From positions 62,001 to 126,000 of the forward strand of contig NZ_JSUM01000006.1 of NCBI RefSeq assembly GCF_000772535.1: a stretch of DNA of 64,000 bases, in the 5' to 3' direction. Positions 36,455-49,400 of the stretch are shown in pieces (position 1 is the stretch's first letter; the number at the start of each line of letters is the position of its first letter). The notes under the pieces were generated by a model that saw only the letters and a list, made by a program, of their open reading frames with translations, made no database searches and was not told the DNA's origin. This stretch comes from Chelonobacter oris. GTDB taxonomy: Bacteria > Pseudomonadota > Gammaproteobacteria > Enterobacterales > Pasteurellaceae. The position numbers were made by a program, and so were the translations under genes.

Positions 36455-37573
36455 TTAATTGTATTCCGTAATAACCCGTGGCGTTAATTTGGTTACCAGT
36501 TCATAACTAATTACGCCGATATGTTTGGCGATTTCTTCAATCGGTAATCGATTGCCCGTTGAATCTTCGCCCCAAAAAATAACGTCGTCGCCGACTTGAG
36601 CCGTACTTTCCGCCCCTAAGTCAACGGTAATCATATCCATGGAAACTTTGCCGACAATCGGCACGCGCCGACCGTTAATCAACACCGGCGTGCCTGCGGG
36701 CAGATCACGCGGATACCCGTCGCCGTAACCTAACGCAACCACACCGATTTTGGTATCTGTTCGGCTGACCCAGCTGCCGCCGTAACCGACCGCTTCACCT
36801 GCGCTGTGATTACGTACCGCAATCAAACTCGAGCTTAACCTCATCGCCGGTTTCAAGCCGTATTCTGTTGCCAAATGGTCGTTATCCGGTGAAATACCGT
36901 ACAGGATAATGCCCGGCCGCACCCAATCAAAATGTGAATCCGGCCAGTACAAAATGCCGCTTGACGCCGCTAAACTGCGTTCGCCGCCTTTGCCCTCGGC
37001 GGCTTGCAAAAATTGTGCCAGTTGCCGCTCTGAATAACCGCACGCCAACTCTTCGGCACGGCTGAAATGGCTTACGAAATGAATCGGTTGCTGCACGATC
37101 GGGCAGGTTTGCAAGCGTTGATGAATATGTTCAACCTGTTGTAACGATACCCCTAAACGGTGCATACCGCTGTCGATTTTAATCCAGACTTTTATTTTTC
37201 CGTCTAATATCGAACCGTCCGATACCGCACTTTCCAACGCTTCCAGCTGGTACTCGCTGTGTATCACGGTTTCAATCCGTTTTTCCGCCAACATGGGCAG
37301 TTCGTCGCCGTTGAAAAATCCTTCCAACAGTAAAATCGGTTTATGAATGCCCTGTGCACGCAGTGCCAACGCTTCCGACACACGAGCCACGCCGTAGCCG
37401 TCAGCCAGTTCTTCAACGACTTTCGCCACCGCCGACATGCCGTGCCCATAAGCATTGGCTTTGACTATCGCCAATACTTTGCTGCCGGGCGCCAATTGCT
37501 TCACCCGTTGTAGATTGTGCCGCAAAGCCGCCAATGAAACCGTAGCGGTGGCGGTTCTGATTTTCCTGCTCAT
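36455..37573 (-). CDS. alr: Alanine racemase
   Basis: 372 residues, a PLP-dependent fold III enzyme. The PLP Lys lies in [11 protein letters not shown] near residue 38, and the opposing Tyr in [13 protein letters not shown]. It makes D-alanine for the cell wall. It follows dnaB by 6 bp, the order also known in H. influenzae and E. coli. Confidence 0.96.
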   Translation of the reverse strand: MSRKIRTATATVSLAALRHNLQRVKQLAPGSKVLAIVKANAYGHGMSAVAKVVEELADGYGVARVSEALALRAQGIHKPILLLEGFFNGDELPMLAEKRIETVIHSEYQLEALESAVSDGSILDGKIKVWIKIDSGMHRLGVSLQQVEHIHQRLQTCPIVQQPIHFVSHFSRAEELACGYSERQLAQFLQAAEGKGGERSLAASSGILYWPDSHFDWVRPGIILYGISPDNDHLATEYGLKPAMRLSSSLIAVRNHSAGEAVGYGGSWVSRTDTKIGVVALGYGDGYPRDLPAGTPVLINGRRVPIVGKVSMDMITVDLGAESTAQVGDDVIFWGEDSTGNRLPIEEIAKHIGVISYELVTKLTPRVITEYN

Positions 37574-37579
37574 GCCTGC

Positions 37580-38998
37580 TTAATCTTCTTCATTATATTC
37601 CGGGCCGGTGTAATTATCAAAACGAGAGAATTGTCCGCGGAACATCAGCCGCACTTTGCCGATCGGGCCGTTCCGCTGTTTCCCGATAATGATTTCGGCA
37701 ATATTTTTCAATTCGCTGTTTTCATGATACACCTCATCACGATAGATGAACATGATCAAATCGGCGTCCTGCTCAATTGAGCCGGATTCCCGCAAATCGG
37801 AATTGACCGGCCGTTTATCGGCACGCTGTTCCAAACTCCGATTCAACTGCGACAAGGCGACCACCGGCACTTCCAGCTCTTTTGCCAACGCTTTCAGTGA
37901 GCGTGAAATTTCGGCAATTTCTAAAGTGCGGTTATTATCAAAACCGGGCGCCCGCATCAATTGCAGGTAGTCCACCATGATCATGCTTAAACCGCCGTGA
38001 TCACGATAAACCCGCCGTGCTCTGGCGCGTAATTCGGTCGGGGTCAGGCCGGAAGAGTCATCGATAAACAGATTAGGCTTATCGCTGAACATTTGCACCG
38101 TGCTGTTAATCCGTGCCCAATCGTTTTCATCTTCAATTCTGCCGGTGCGGATTTTAGTTTGATCAACCCGTGACATTGAGGCGAGAATACGCATCATAAT
38201 TTGATCCGCCGGCATCTCCAAGCTGAATACCAACACCGGTTTACCTTCGCTCATCATCGCATTTTCACACAGATTCATGGCGAATGTGGTTTTCCCCATC
38301 GACGGACGGGCAGCCACAATAATCAGATCGGAAGGCTGCAAACCGGCGGTTTTGCGATCGAGTGACGAGAAACCGGTCGAAACGCCGGTAACGCCGTTGT
38401 TATTTTTGGATTTGGACAGAAATTCGATTTTATCCAATGTCGTTTCCAGAATAGACAACACATCTTTCGGCCCTTCGTTACTGCCGGTGCGTTTTTCGGC
38501 AATCTCGAAAACACTCCGTTCCGCCTCGTCCAAAATTTCCTTAATTTGTTGACCGTTCGGGTTATAACCGCGATCGGCGATTTTATGTGCCGTTGAAATC
38601 AACTCACGCAACACCGCCTTTTCACGCACAATATCGGCATACGCCAAAATATTGGCGGCACTGGGCGTATTTTTCGACAATTCGGCAAGATAGGCAAAGC
38701 CGCCGACATCATCCAGAATTCCTTTGCTTTTTAGCGCTTGATCTAGGGTAATAATATCTATCGGTTGATTATGGCGCGCCAGATTTTCCATTTCATTGAA
38801 AATCAATCGGTGGGCGTAAGTATAGAAATCATCGGCAATCACGTGTTCGGTCACCGGATCCCAATGGGCATTGCTCAACAGCACGCCGCCCAAGACCGCC
38901 TGCTCCGCTTCGATAGAATGGGGAGCAGACATGCCCGGCTCGATTTTTTTATCCTTTGTCGCTTCTCTTTCCGAAAATATCGACTTACCGTTCGCCAC
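37580..38998 (-). CDS. dnaB: Replicative DNA helicase DnaB
   Basis: 472 residues. An N-terminal domain (PHSIEAEQAVLGGVLL) and a RecA-like helicase core with ARPSMGKTTFAMN (Walker A), VFSLEMPADQIMMR, IMVDYLQLMR and LSQLNRSLEQRADKRP. No intein interrupts it. It is the hexameric helicase of the replication fork. Start supported by MANGK at 38998; it leads an operon with alr and pgi. Confidence 0.97.
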   Translation of the reverse strand: MANGKSIFSEREATKDKKIEPGMSAPHSIEAEQAVLGGVLLSNAHWDPVTEHVIADDFYTYAHRLIFNEMENLARHNQPIDIITLDQALKSKGILDDVGGFAYLAELSKNTPSAANILAYADIVREKAVLRELISTAHKIADRGYNPNGQQIKEILDEAERSVFEIAEKRTGSNEGPKDVLSILETTLDKIEFLSKSKNNNGVTGVSTGFSSLDRKTAGLQPSDLIIVAARPSMGKTTFAMNLCENAMMSEGKPVLVFSLEMPADQIMMRILASMSRVDQTKIRTGRIEDENDWARINSTVQMFSDKPNLFIDDSSGLTPTELRARARRVYRDHGGLSMIMVDYLQLMRAPGFDNNRTLEIAEISRSLKALAKELEVPVVALSQLNRSLEQRADKRPVNSDLRESGSIEQDADLIMFIYRDEVYHENSELKNIAEIIIGKQRNGPIGKVRLMFRGQFSRFDNYTGPEYNEED

Positions 38999-39111
38999 CT
39001 TTGACCACCTGTTATGCTAATATCCCTGCCCGAATTCAGGGGAGCAGTATAGCAAATTATTCCCTCTTTTTTTACTGTCTAACGTAAAAGATCATTCAAG
39101 CGCGCAAGAAA

Positions 39112-39144
39112 AAACCTCTATCGCCGTCAAGCGGATAGAGGTTT
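39112..39144 (-). terminator. Rho-independent terminator after rne
   Basis: AAACCTCTATC (39112-39122) pairs with GATAGAGGTTT (39134-39144); on the minus strand the stem is followed by TTTTTTCTT. The gap 38999-39111 between this and dnaB should hold the dnaB promoter; no strong -35/-10 was recognised. Confidence 0.85.
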
Positions 39145-39164
39145 CAATCCATAGGCTATACAGC

Positions 39165-42100
39165 CTAATTTACTTGTATTTTTGCCTGTGTCGGCTCAGA
39201 GAACACATGGCTGCTGGCACTGCTGTGTCCGGCGGCGCCCTTACCGTGGAAGTGGTAACGCGACTCCTGCCACTGCACAATTTCAAATGCCGGTTGCGTA
39301 ACCGCAGACGGTGCTTGTGTCATTTGCACTCGAGTATGAAGTGCGCAGGAATACGTACCGAAACGGCGTGTTTCCTCTTGCTGCGCCTCGCTGACAACCG
39401 TTTCAACACGCGGTTTTTCAGCCACTACTGCCGCCACATCCAGCTCTTCGATTTTAAGATTTTGCTGTGGTGTTTCAACAACCGCCGCAAACTCCGTTAC
39501 GCTCGGCTGAACCGCACTTTGCTCGGTTTGTTGAGCCTGATCCCGTTCGGCATCGGCAACAGAAGCCTGAATTTTCTTCTCGACCGATTCGTTCGCCTGC
39601 TGGGTGATAAAGCCTAACGGCTGTACGCTTTTCTCGTTGTCGATAACCACCGCTACCGCCGGGGTGCTCAAACGCTCTTCCGCACTTTCGTCCTGCCGCT
39701 GTTCCTGCTGCAATAATTGCTCCACCGGCACGAAAGGCGTGTTTTGCTCCTCACTTTCCGCCGCTTTGGCAACGTATTCGGCTGTCACCCAAACTTTTCC
39801 GCTTGCCAGTTCCGGCGAAGCCACTGCCGCAAACAACGGCATCGGCGCACCCGTTTCGTCCTGATTCTGACGGCGACGGCGCTGATTGCCGGTACGCAGA
39901 TGGCGCGGTAAACGGCGGCGGCGGGAAGTGCGACGGTTATCGTCTTTCTCCGCAACCTGATGTTCGCTGCTCACGTCCGCGTCAATCTGTTGCCGACTTT
40001 CCACCAACGGCAGCGCTTGCGGTGCTTCATCACTGACAGGCTGTTGAACCGTTGCTTCGGCTTCCGACACGGCAATATTTTCCGCACCGCCCTCTTCCTG
40101 ATTCAAACGAACTTTTTTACGTAAATTACGGCGCTCGCGGCGAACGGCAACAGCTTGAGGCTCATTGTCGTCAAAGGCTTTTGCTGACGGCGTATCCTGC
40201 AATTCAGTCGCTTCAAGTGCGGTTTCATTGCGTTTACGGCCACGTTGTTGTTTGCCGTTATTGCGTTCACGTTCACTACGGTTTTGCTTATTGTCCGTAT
40301 CGCCGTTCTCTGCTTTTGATGTGTCGACCACCGCGCTTTTCTTAACGCCGTTTTCCGCTTTCGCCGCACGTTCATTATTGCTGCGATCACTGGTGCGCTC
40401 ATTACGGCGGCGATTACGGTTTTGACCGCTACGGCGATCGTTGTTGCGACGACGCGAATTGCCGCTTTCCTGCTTTTCTTGCGCTTCTTGCGGCTCGCTA
40501 CTTTCCGCCGCAAACAGCCCTTTCAACTTTCCGATTAAACGGCTGAACAATGAAACGTCGGCTACGGTCTCCGCTTGCGGCACAGCCGTTGGTGTCGGTG
40601 TCGGCGCTGCCGTCGGTATATTCAATTCCCCTGCCGCCGCTTTCTCCAGCACCGACTCAACGGTAACGACCGCACTGTCCGGTTGACGGATCAACAGGTT
40701 TTCTTCATGATTGCCGTTCGGCGCATTTTCTTCTTCTTGCGCATAATATTTGCCCAAGTTGTAACTCAGCGTATTATTGCCTTCGCCGTCACGCAGGCGG
40801 AATACCGAAAAGTGCGGTGTTTCCATTTGTTCGTTCGGCACCACCACAATTTCGACATCATGCCGTTTCTCAATACTGTAAATCGCTTTACGTTTTTCAT
40901 TCAACAGGTAAGAGGCGATTTCCACCGGCACGATAGTATGCACCCGTGAGGTGTTTTCTTTCAGCGCTTCCTCTTCCAGCAAACGCAGAATCGACAACGA
41001 CAACGATTCATTGTCACGCACTTTGCCGGTGCCTTGGCAACGCGGGCAGATGTGATGCGAAGATTCGCCCAGTGACGGGCTCAAACGTTGGCGCGACATT
41101 TCCAGCAAACCGAAACGGGAAATACGGCTGATTTGGATACGGGCACGATCCTGACGCACCGCATCACGCATACGGTTTTCCACCTCACGCTGATGGCGGA
41201 TCGGGGTCATATCGATAAAATCGATGACAATTAAACCGCCCAAATCACGCAGGCGCAATTGACGGGCAATTTCATCAGCGGCTTCTAAATTGGTATTCAG
41301 TGCGGTTTCTTCAATATCGCCGCCACGGGTGGAACGTGCCGAGTTGATGTCGATTGCCGTCAACGCTTCGGTCACATCAATCACAATCGAGCCGCCGGAC
41401 GGCAACCGTACTTCACGCTGAAAGGCGGATTCGATTTGCGATTCGATCTGGTAATGGCTGAACAGCGGCACTTCGCCCTGATACAGTTTAATTCGGTTGA
41501 TAAAATCCGGGCGAACCAGTTTGATATGCGCCTTGGCTTTTTCATACACTTTGGCACTGTCAATCAGGATCTCGCCGATATCGCGGCGCAGATAATCCCG
41601 GATTGCACGCACAATAACATCGCTTTCCTGGTGAATCAAAAACGGCGCCGCACGAGATTCGGAAGCCTGTTTAATGGCGTCCCAATGGTGCAGCAGTACT
41701 TTTAAATCCCATTGCAACTCTTCTTGCGATTTGCCGACACCGGCGGTACGCACGATGAGGCCGACACCGTCCGGCACGTCCAGAGAACTCAACGCATCTT
41801 TCAGCTCTTGGCGTTCATCGCCCTCGATTCGGCGCGAAATACCGCCGGCACGCGGGTTGTTCGGCATAATCACCAAGTAACTGCCCGCCAGCGAGATGAA
41901 CGTGGTCAAGGCGGCGCCTTTGTTGCCACGCTCTTCTTTGCTGACCTGCACGATCACTTCCTGCCCTTCCTTCAGCACATCACGGATATTCGGACGACCT
42001 TGGAAAGTATAGCCTTCAGGGAAATATTCACGGGCGATTTCTTTCAGTGGGAGAAAACCGTGACGGTCGGTGCCGTAATCGACGAAAGCGGCTTCCAGAC

Positions 42101-42254
42101 TGGGTTCTACACGGGTGATTTTACCTTTGTAAATATTGGCTTTTTTCTGCTCGTGTCCCGGACTTTCAATATCCAGATCAAACAGGCGCTGTCCGTCGAC
42201 CAGCGCAACACGCAACTCCTCTTTCTGAGTCGCATTGATTAACATTCTTTTCAT
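39165..42254 (-). CDS. rne: Ribonuclease E
   Basis: 1029 residues (E. coli 1061). The catalytic half begins [19 protein letters not shown], nearly the E. coli start, with an S1 domain (about 35-125), the Mg-binding [14 protein letters not shown] and the zinc-link CPRCQGTG. From about residue 530 the sequence becomes low-complexity and basic ([20 protein letters not shown]-like), the scaffold that binds RNA and degradosome partners; the C-terminus ends [17 protein letters not shown]. It initiates mRNA decay and processes rRNA and tRNA. Confidence 0.97.
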   Translation of the reverse strand: MKRMLINATQKEELRVALVDGQRLFDLDIESPGHEQKKANIYKGKITRVEPSLEAAFVDYGTDRHGFLPLKEIAREYFPEGYTFQGRPNIRDVLKEGQEVIVQVSKEERGNKGAALTTFISLAGSYLVIMPNNPRAGGISRRIEGDERQELKDALSSLDVPDGVGLIVRTAGVGKSQEELQWDLKVLLHHWDAIKQASESRAAPFLIHQESDVIVRAIRDYLRRDIGEILIDSAKVYEKAKAHIKLVRPDFINRIKLYQGEVPLFSHYQIESQIESAFQREVRLPSGGSIVIDVTEALTAIDINSARSTRGGDIEETALNTNLEAADEIARQLRLRDLGGLIVIDFIDMTPIRHQREVENRMRDAVRQDRARIQISRISRFGLLEMSRQRLSPSLGESSHHICPRCQGTGKVRDNESLSLSILRLLEEEALKENTSRVHTIVPVEIASYLLNEKRKAIYSIEKRHDVEIVVVPNEQMETPHFSVFRLRDGEGNNTLSYNLGKYYAQEEENAPNGNHEENLLIRQPDSAVVTVESVLEKAAAGELNIPTAAPTPTPTAVPQAETVADVSLFSRLIGKLKGLFAAESSEPQEAQEKQESGNSRRRNNDRRSGQNRNRRRNERTSDRSNNERAAKAENGVKKSAVVDTSKAENGDTDNKQNRSERERNNGKQQRGRKRNETALEATELQDTPSAKAFDDNEPQAVAVRRERRNLRKKVRLNQEEGGAENIAVSEAEATVQQPVSDEAPQALPLVESRQQIDADVSSEHQVAEKDDNRRTSRRRRLPRHLRTGNQRRRRQNQDETGAPMPLFAAVASPELASGKVWVTAEYVAKAAESEEQNTPFVPVEQLLQQEQRQDESAEERLSTPAVAVVIDNEKSVQPLGFITQQANESVEKKIQASVADAERDQAQQTEQSAVQPSVTEFAAVVETPQQNLKIEELDVAAVVAEKPRVETVVSEAQQEETRRFGTYSCALHTRVQMTQAPSAVTQPAFEIVQWQESRYHFHGKGAAGHSSASSHVFSEPTQAKIQVN

Positions 42255-42744
42255 TGTTTCAAATACTCAATTATTTTTGCTTATTGTTAAACCGATAACC
42301 TGCGTACTGGGCTTTATCATCGACCTCATGTCTGTCAGCTACAGTCAATCTCACGACTGTCTATGCCTGGGGTGCATGGATGATATTACCGGGTCACTCT
42401 TCTTCCCCGATAAAAACAAAATGTTATTCGTTAAATTTTGCAAGCGGACGAAAGTTATCCGTCGTTATTCCGCACCGATAAACGTCTTACACTGACTGTT
42501 GCGTTCCCAAGTGCGGTATTGCCGTCAAACGGCAAATTCTTTTTACTGGAATCCCTGTTTTAAAAACGCTGAAAATACCATTTTTAACCATAAGAAAACG
42601 CATCATTATTCCATTTTATCCCTACCGTTGGCAAGGCGGGATTCAATAAATTTGCAGCAAAATCACTTTTATTCTGCCATTTGCGCTGCTTTTCTCTATA
42701 ATACGGCGTTAATATCCTCGATCAATTTCACGAAAAACAACATC
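42255..42744. other. Divergent rne/rluC region with long rne leader
   Basis: 490 bp without a gene. In the rne direction there are two clear hairpins: ACAGTC/GACTGT arms at 42341-42360 and ATGC/GCAT arms at 42363-42377, with further pairings upstream. In enterics the long 5' UTR of rne lets RNase E cleave its own message; these structures may serve the same purpose, but I could not align them to the known element. For rluC, a TATAAT at 42697-42702 is a likely -10; no good -35 accompanies it. Confidence 0.5.
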
Positions 42745-43719
42745 ATGATGAAACGACAAGACGAAATAACCCATAGCGTTCGCTTTCAAACCATTAGCGC
42801 CGATCAGGCAGGGCAGCGAATTGACAATTATCTGCTCGCACAGCTGAAAGGCGTGCCGAAAAGTATGATTTACCGTATTATCCGCAAAGGCGAAGTACGG
42901 GTAAACAAAGGGCGGGTGAAAGCGGAATATAAACTGCAAACCGACGATATAGTGCGGATTCCGCCGGTGAAAACCGCCGCCAAAGAACAAGCGCCGATTT
43001 CCGGCAAACTACATCAAGTTTCGCAGCTGGAACAACGGATTCTGTTTGAAGATGAGGTGCTGCTGGTACTGAACAAACCGTCCGGCATGGCGGTGCACGG
43101 CGGCAGCGGTTTAAGTTTCGGCGTTATCGAAGCCTTGCGCAGTTTACGGCCGGAAGCCCGTTTTCTGGAATTGGTTCACCGTCTGGATCGGGATACGTCA
43201 GGGATTTTATTGGTCGCCAAAAAACGTTCCGCCCTGCGCAGCCTGCACGAACAACTGCGCAACAAAACCATTCAGAAAGAATATCTGGCACTGGTGCGCG
43301 GCCAATGGCAATCCCATTGTAAAGTCATTAATGCGCCGCTGAATAAAAACGAACTGGCGAGCGGCGAGCGGATTGTACGGGTGAACGAACAAGGCAAAGC
43401 ATCGGAAACCCGTTTCAGCGTGCAAGAACGTTACGGACAGGAGGCCACCCTGATTAAGGCAATGCCGGTGACCGGACGCACCCATCAAATTCGGGTACAC
43501 ACCCAATATGCCGGACACCCGATCGCAATGGACAGCAAATACGGCGATCAGGATTTTGATCAAAAAATGCAGGCTGTCGGCTTAAACCGCCTGTTTCTGC
43601 ACGCCTATGCCATTCGTTTCCAACACCCGCAAAGCGGCGAAACATTGCGCTTAAGTGCCGAAGCGGACAGTGACATGAAAGCGGTGTTACGCCGTTTACG
43701 CGAACGATCGCTAGGATAA
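42745..43719 (+). CDS. rluC: 23S rRNA pseudouridine(955/2504/2580) synthase RluC
   Basis: 324 residues. An N-terminal S4 domain (AGQRIDNYLLAQLKGVPKS, then IRKGEVRVNKGRV) precedes the catalytic domain with the Asp in HRLDRDTSGILLVAKK. The N-terminal part is almost that of E. coli RluC. The ATG at 42745 or 42748 (tandem) begins it; the open frame extends further up but without homology. It is divergent from rne as in E. coli. Confidence 0.95.
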   Translation: MMKRQDEITHSVRFQTISADQAGQRIDNYLLAQLKGVPKSMIYRIIRKGEVRVNKGRVKAEYKLQTDDIVRIPPVKTAAKEQAPISGKLHQVSQLEQRILFEDEVLLVLNKPSGMAVHGGSGLSFGVIEALRSLRPEARFLELVHRLDRDTSGILLVAKKRSALRSLHEQLRNKTIQKEYLALVRGQWQSHCKVINAPLNKNELASGERIVRVNEQGKASETRFSVQERYGQEATLIKAMPVTGRTHQIRVHTQYAGHPIAMDSKYGDQDFDQKMQAVGLNRLFLHAYAIRFQHPQSGETLRLSAEADSDMKAVLRRLRERSLG

Positions 43720-43731
43720 ACGGAGATCAGC

Positions 43732-44451
43732 ATGGCAAAGCGCACGTTACCTAACATCGTGATATTGACCGGCGCCGGCATTTCCGCCGAATCCGGTATC
43801 CGCACTTTCCGTGCCGCCGACGGGTTATGGGAAAATCATCGAATCGAAGACGTCGCCACACCGGAAGGCTTCCGCCGCAATCCTGAATTGGTACGGCAGT
43901 TTTATAATCAGCGCCGTCGACAATTGCAACAAGCCGAGATTCAGCCGAATGCCGCCCATTATGCATTGGCGGAACTGGAGCGGTTTTTCGGCGAAAATGT
44001 ACTGTTGGTCACGCAAAATGTCGATAATCTACACGAACGTGCCGGCAGCAAAAATTTGATTCACCTGCATGGCGAACTGCTGAAAGTACGCTGTGTGCAT
44101 TGTGGTTCGGTGGTGCGGTGGCATAGCGATATCACCGCAAACGATTACTGTAAAACGTGCGGCGGCGGTTTACGCCCGCATATTGTCTGGTTTGGGGAAA
44201 TGCCGTTCGAGACGGAGCGGATCTACACCGCACTGCAACAATGCGACTATTTCCTTTCCATCGGCACCAGCGGCAATGTTTACCCTGCCGCCGGTTTTGT
44301 CGAAGAAGCCAATTTTGCCGATGCCGTCACCGTTGAACTGAACCTTGAACCGAGTAAAAGCGGAACGGCGTTTAAAGAAACCGACTACGGGCCCGCAAGC
44401 CAAGTTGTGCCGGCTTATTGCCGCAAGCTAATCGGCCTCGTGTCGGCTTAA
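43732..44451 (+). CDS. cobB: NAD-dependent protein deacylase (Sir2 family, CobB)
   Basis: 239 residues. [26 protein letters not shown] and [11 protein letters not shown] give the NAD site and catalytic His; four Cys (CVHCG, CKTCG) bind zinc. It removes acetyl or succinyl groups from lysines. It lies 12 bp after rluC, with GGAGAT before the ATG, so the two form an operon. Its last 24 bp overlap the convergent recD. Confidence 0.95.
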   Translation: MAKRTLPNIVILTGAGISAESGIRTFRAADGLWENHRIEDVATPEGFRRNPELVRQFYNQRRRQLQQAEIQPNAAHYALAELERFFGENVLLVTQNVDNLHERAGSKNLIHLHGELLKVRCVHCGSVVRWHSDITANDYCKTCGGGLRPHIVWFGEMPFETERIYTALQQCDYFLSIGTSGNVYPAAGFVEEANFADAVTVELNLEPSKSGTAFKETDYGPASQVVPAYCRKLIGLVSA

Positions 44452-46404
44452 TTGACGATATAATCCACCGCTCCGACGAATCGGGCGCTTTACCGCACTT
44501 TGCCAAATTCGCGGACTGCCGAACAGTGAAAAATGCGTTTTGGCGCGAGTGACCGCAGTGTAGATCAATTCCCGACTTAAAATCGGATTCATAGTCAGCG
44601 GCAGAACCAAAGCGGTACGGGCGAATTCGGAACCTTGCGACTTATGCACGGTCATTACAAACGCCGTTTCATGGCTCGGCACACGGCTTGGCGAAATATC
44701 ACGGTATTGCCCTTCACCGATCTCAAACCAAACCCGACTATTGCCGTGTTTATCGGTCAGCAATAACCCGACATCACCGTTATACAACGCTACCGCCGGA
44801 TCGTTTTGTAACACCATAATCGGTTTGCCGTGGTACCAATCCTGCCAAAAACGGAATTGCAGCAGCCCTTTTCGGCGCAAGCGTTCACTGACGGCAAGGT
44901 TCAACCGTTCGACTCCGAACTCGCCCTGCCGCAGTCCGGTCAACAACCGCACTTGATTAAACGCCTTGAAAACGGCATCAATTTTTTGCGGTTCAAATTC
45001 ATCCAGCTCGTTCACCAGTCGTAAATACTCGCCGTACCAAACACTTGCCTGCTGTAAAATCAGATTGACCGCTGCTAAAGTGCGGTTTTTCATCGTCGGC
45101 TCATTGCTGAACACGCCCTCCGTCGCCAACGGCGGCTGCGGATATTCATAACAACTTAAATCCTGAAAGCGTTCAAAACAGGACCAGCCGTTTGCGTCGC
45201 CGCTGTTGACACTGTCGGCTAACGCTTTAATGCCGGAATCTTCGCTGAAACGGTAGCTTTTCCGTAGGAAACACAGACAATCCCGAATCGGCTCGCCTGT
45301 GGGTCGTGCCGATAACGACTGCCCCGTTACCTGCTGCAAATAGGCGCAATGTTCGGGACTGTAACCTTGCGGCAAAAATTTACACAGCTCCGCCATAACC
45401 GCACCGACTTCCACCGAAGTCAATTGATCTTTGTCCCCCAACAAAACCAAACGAGTCTGCGGCGACAACGAATTCAGTAATTTGGCAAACAGGTTTAAAT
45501 CCACCATTGAAGCCTCGTCCACCACCAATAAATCCAGCGGTAGCGGATTGGTTTGATGATACCGCACTTGTTCGTTTCGGGCGTTCGTTCCCAACAGGCG
45601 GTGCAGCGTTGTCGCCTGTAGCGGAATTTGTCCTTTCAATTGCAACGACACCGCACTTGGAAATTGCGCCAGCGTATGGCCGATCGACTCGCTCAAACGT
45701 GCCGCCGCTTTACCGGTCGGCGCCGTCAGTGCAATTTTCAGTGGGGCTTGCCGTAACTGTTGCTGCTGCCATTGCAATGTCAACAGCAGGCTGCAAACGG
45801 TTCGGGTTTTACCGGTGCCGGGACCGCCCGAGATCAGGCTGAAGGAATGCCGAAGTGCGGTTGCCACCGCCATTTTCTGCCAATCGATCTGCCCTTGCGG
45901 TTCACTCGGAAAAAGCTGCTGTAAAAATAATGCCAGTTTTGGGGTATCAAGTTGCGGCGGGCGCTGTTGTAAGCGCTGTAACAAACATTGCGCAATTTGT
46001 TGTTCGTCATATCGGTTGCGAAACAGATAAAGCAGACCGTTCGCCCAAATTAACGGTGCCGGCGGCCCACCGCTATGCGTAAACGCGATGTGCCGTTGCA
46101 GCAATTGCTGCCATTGATTCGGACGAATGTCCGCCAGTTTTTGCTGAATACGCCATAACTGTTGTCGCTGTTCCGGCTGCATTGCCAAATCAAAAAAATT
46201 GCCGTTTTCAAAATGTTTCGGATCGAGACAGGTACTGCCGTTTTGGCTGTAGTAACTGGATAATGCCGCCAGTAACACCGCCAAATCGGCAATCGGCTGC
46301 GGATAGCGATACGGCTGTTGTTTCCGGGCAATCAGGCAGGCAAAGCGGAAATCCAACCGGCTTATCACCTCCGCTTGTTCGAGTTGCTGTAGAATCGTTA
46401 TCAT
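44428..46404 (-). CDS. recD: Exodeoxyribonuclease V subunit alpha RecD
   Basis: 658 residues. Helicase motifs: [15 protein letters not shown] (Walker A), [10 protein letters not shown] (Walker B), [14 protein letters not shown] (motif III), [10 protein letters not shown] and YTAVTRAK. It is the 5'-3' helicase of RecBCD. Its ATG overlaps the recB stop as ATGA, so the two are translationally coupled. The E. coli protein is 608 residues. Confidence 0.95.
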   Translation of the reverse strand: MITILQQLEQAEVISRLDFRFACLIARKQQPYRYPQPIADLAVLLAALSSYYSQNGSTCLDPKHFENGNFFDLAMQPEQRQQLWRIQQKLADIRPNQWQQLLQRHIAFTHSGGPPAPLIWANGLLYLFRNRYDEQQIAQCLLQRLQQRPPQLDTPKLALFLQQLFPSEPQGQIDWQKMAVATALRHSFSLISGGPGTGKTRTVCSLLLTLQWQQQQLRQAPLKIALTAPTGKAAARLSESIGHTLAQFPSAVSLQLKGQIPLQATTLHRLLGTNARNEQVRYHQTNPLPLDLLVVDEASMVDLNLFAKLLNSLSPQTRLVLLGDKDQLTSVEVGAVMAELCKFLPQGYSPEHCAYLQQVTGQSLSARPTGEPIRDCLCFLRKSYRFSEDSGIKALADSVNSGDANGWSCFERFQDLSCYEYPQPPLATEGVFSNEPTMKNRTLAAVNLILQQASVWYGEYLRLVNELDEFEPQKIDAVFKAFNQVRLLTGLRQGEFGVERLNLAVSERLRRKGLLQFRFWQDWYHGKPIMVLQNDPAVALYNGDVGLLLTDKHGNSRVWFEIGEGQYRDISPSRVPSHETAFVMTVHKSQGSEFARTALVLPLTMNPILSRELIYTAVTRAKTHFSLFGSPRIWQSAVKRPIRRSGGLYRQLSRHEAD

Positions 46405-49400
46405 TGTCCTGCCAATACCTTATCCAATCCGTCAATCAGTTGCCATTGCGGCTTGTTAAAATAAACGCCGCTGTCATTGCCGACACCGTCCATGCCGCGC
46501 AAAAACAGATAGTACACACCGCCAAAATCACGTTGATAATCGTAATCGGGGTCACGCCGTTTTAAATAACGGTGCAGTGCCACGGTATAAATCAAATACT
46601 GTAAATCATAACGGTGATACGCCACCACACGGCGCAATATCGCCGGTAAATAGGCTTGATAGCCCTCGCCCAAAAAATTGGATTTATAATCCATCAGGTA
46701 ATATTTGCCGTCAATACGGCATACCAAATCGATAAAACCGCGCAGCATACCTTTGATGCTGTCGAGCTGCAACGGCGCTTGCTCCGCCGCCGGCGGATGG
46801 TATTGCTGCAATAGTCGGTTTAACGTGTGCATATTCAACGGACGATCGACACTGATCATAAATGCCATTTCTTTCAGGCAGTCCGCCGCAGTTAACCTGT
46901 CGAGGCGCACGCTTTGCCGTAAATCCAGCGGAGTGCGGTAAATCTGTTGTAACCACTGTTGCAACGGCGATTGCCAACTTTCCGACGCCAAATCCAATTG
47001 TCGGCAAAGTGATAACAGTGTCTCCGCGTCAGGCGGACGGGCAAAATCGGCATAGCGTAGAAAATCATGCAGAATATTGCCCACTCTCGCCCCTTGCGGC
47101 AATGTGAACGGGTTTTGCGCCTGCATTTGCCACTGTTTCAAATCCGGCATGGCGACATCGGCATTCTCCGACAACAGCGCATATTCGGGCAGTTCGCCGT
47201 CATCATCGTATGCGCTGTCGAGATATGCACTGCTTTTTCCGGCATATTCCGCCTGATCCAATCGAGTACGGTTTTGGTTACGTTGTTGCATGGCGGCAAG
47301 CGCGGTAAAACTGCTGACCCGCCAGTTATGCTCGATCCTGCCGCCAAATACGGCGGCCTGCAATACTTGTTGCCGCGCTTCCGCCGCCCGCCACTCGTCA
47401 GCCTGTAATGCAGAAAGTGCGGTCAGTCGGTATTCCGATTGATCTAACCGTTGCGACAGAATCGTTGCGGTTACAAATTCAACATTGCTTTTCGGCGCTA
47501 ACGCCATTTCCTGCGGCGATAACAAATACGCCAGCGGATTCCAGTCCGACTTCAGCCCGATCTGCGACGGAAAACCGATATTCAGCTGATAGCGGGCGCG
47601 GGTCAGCGCCACATACAGCAAGCGCAACGCTTCCGCCATATTTTCTTTCAAACTATCCGCTTGATGGGCTGATGTCAGATCATAATACAGTTGGTTTTTT
47701 TCATCATGATAACGGGTCAAACGCGAACTTTTGCGTGGTTGAAGCTGCCCCCGCCCCAAAAACGGTAGCCAGACCACCCCGTATTCCAACCCTTTCGATT
47801 TATGCACCGTCACGATTTTGACCAAATTCCGCTCGCTTTCCAGCCGCAACCGCACTTCGTCCGCTTCCGGATTATGCAAACGAACGGTCTGCTCAAACCA
47901 ACTCAACAGCGCATATTCATTTTCATTGAGGCTTGCCCCTTGCTGTAGAAATTCGGCCAAATGCAGAATATCGGTAACCGCCCTTTCACCGTCCGCCATC
48001 GCCAGCAATTTCGGCACCAGTTTCTGCTGCTGCAAAATACAGTGGATCATCGGCAACACGCCCTGTGTCTGCCAAATGCGGCGATATCGGGTAAAATCCT
48101 TGATTCGGCTTTCCCATGCTTTTTCATCTTGCCGCAAGCGAAATAATTCTGCCGCATCGAAATGGAACAATCGACTCGCCAACACGGTCATCACTGCATT
48201 TTCCTGCTGCGGATTCAAACAGGCGTACAATAAATAGACGATCACCTGCGCCCATTCGCTGTCCAATACCGAGCTGCGATCGGAGAGGTACACGCTCTGA
48301 ATACCCAATACCGCCAAAGCAGACTTGATGCTCGCCGCCTCTTTTTTATTGCGCACCAACACCGCCAAGTCTTTCGCCTGTAATGAAACCGTCGGGTCAT
48401 CAAACGTTAGTTGCTGTCGTTCAATCGCCTTCAGCCACTGCTGAACCGACACCGCACACGCCGCGGCCATGTCCGCCTTATCGTCATCGTTGATGATGAA
48501 ATTGAGCGGTGGCTGCAAAACACCGTTGAGGTGCAACAATGTTGCTTTTTTACCGGCGTTCACCGGTTGAAAACGAATTTGCGAATACACAAACGGATTT
48601 TGTGCGCCGGCAAACAATTTGTTTACCGCGCCAATCAATGCCGGCGTGGATCGCCAGTTGGTATCCAGCGTAAAACGTTGTACCGCACTTTCCGCCGCCG
48701 CCAGATAGGTGAAAATATCCGCATTACGAAAGGCATAAATCGACTGCTTCGGATCGCCGATCATAATCATGCCGCTGTCGCCGCTGTTCGGCTGATCGAT
48801 ATACAGCCGTTTGAAAATGTGATACTGCTCGATGTCGGTATCCTGAAACTCATCAATCATCGCAAACGAAAACTGGCGGCGGATCAACTGCGCAAGGCTT
48901 CGTCCGTTTTCCGCGTAAAGTGCGGTTTTTAAACGACTGAGCAAATCGTCGAAGCTCACTTCCTTATGTCCGGCTTTGTAGCTTTCCAACTTAGCCCGCA
49001 CGCCGTTGATATAGTGCCAGTAAAGGATTTTTTGATAAAATTCGAGGTCGGTTTGTGCCAGTTGATCGACTCGGGCAAAAAGCGGGTGGCTGATTTTCGC
49101 GTCACCTTTGGTTTTCTGATCCAGATTTTGTTGCGAAAAATAAAACGCCAACTTGTCATGCAGGACAATCTCATCACTCTGCGCCCACCGTTGAATCGAC
49201 TCCATCGCCGGCAAAACAAAGCGCGGCTGATAACGCCGTCCGTCCAGCCGTTTATCTTTTTTGCGCGCCATTTCCGCCGTTATCAGGCTTTGAATATCAT
49301 CATACGCTTCTCGCCAAGCGGCTTTCAGCACCGAAATCTGCTCTGCATAAACGCTCAGGTGTTGTTGTAAAAACGTATTTAAATCGCCCTGATAGGCAAG

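Noticed and set aside
37580-38998. Possible intein in dnaB
   Set aside because: Helicase motifs are continuous and the length is normal for DnaB.
39860-40480. Basic repeats in the RNase E C-terminal half as a separate gene or repeat array
   Set aside because: Low-complexity Arg-rich scaffold is normal for RNase E and the frame is uninterrupted.
39174-42242. Several plus-strand frames opposite rne
   Set aside because: Arg/Cys/Ser-rich antisense translations of the RNase E scaffold; no start signals or recognisable domains.
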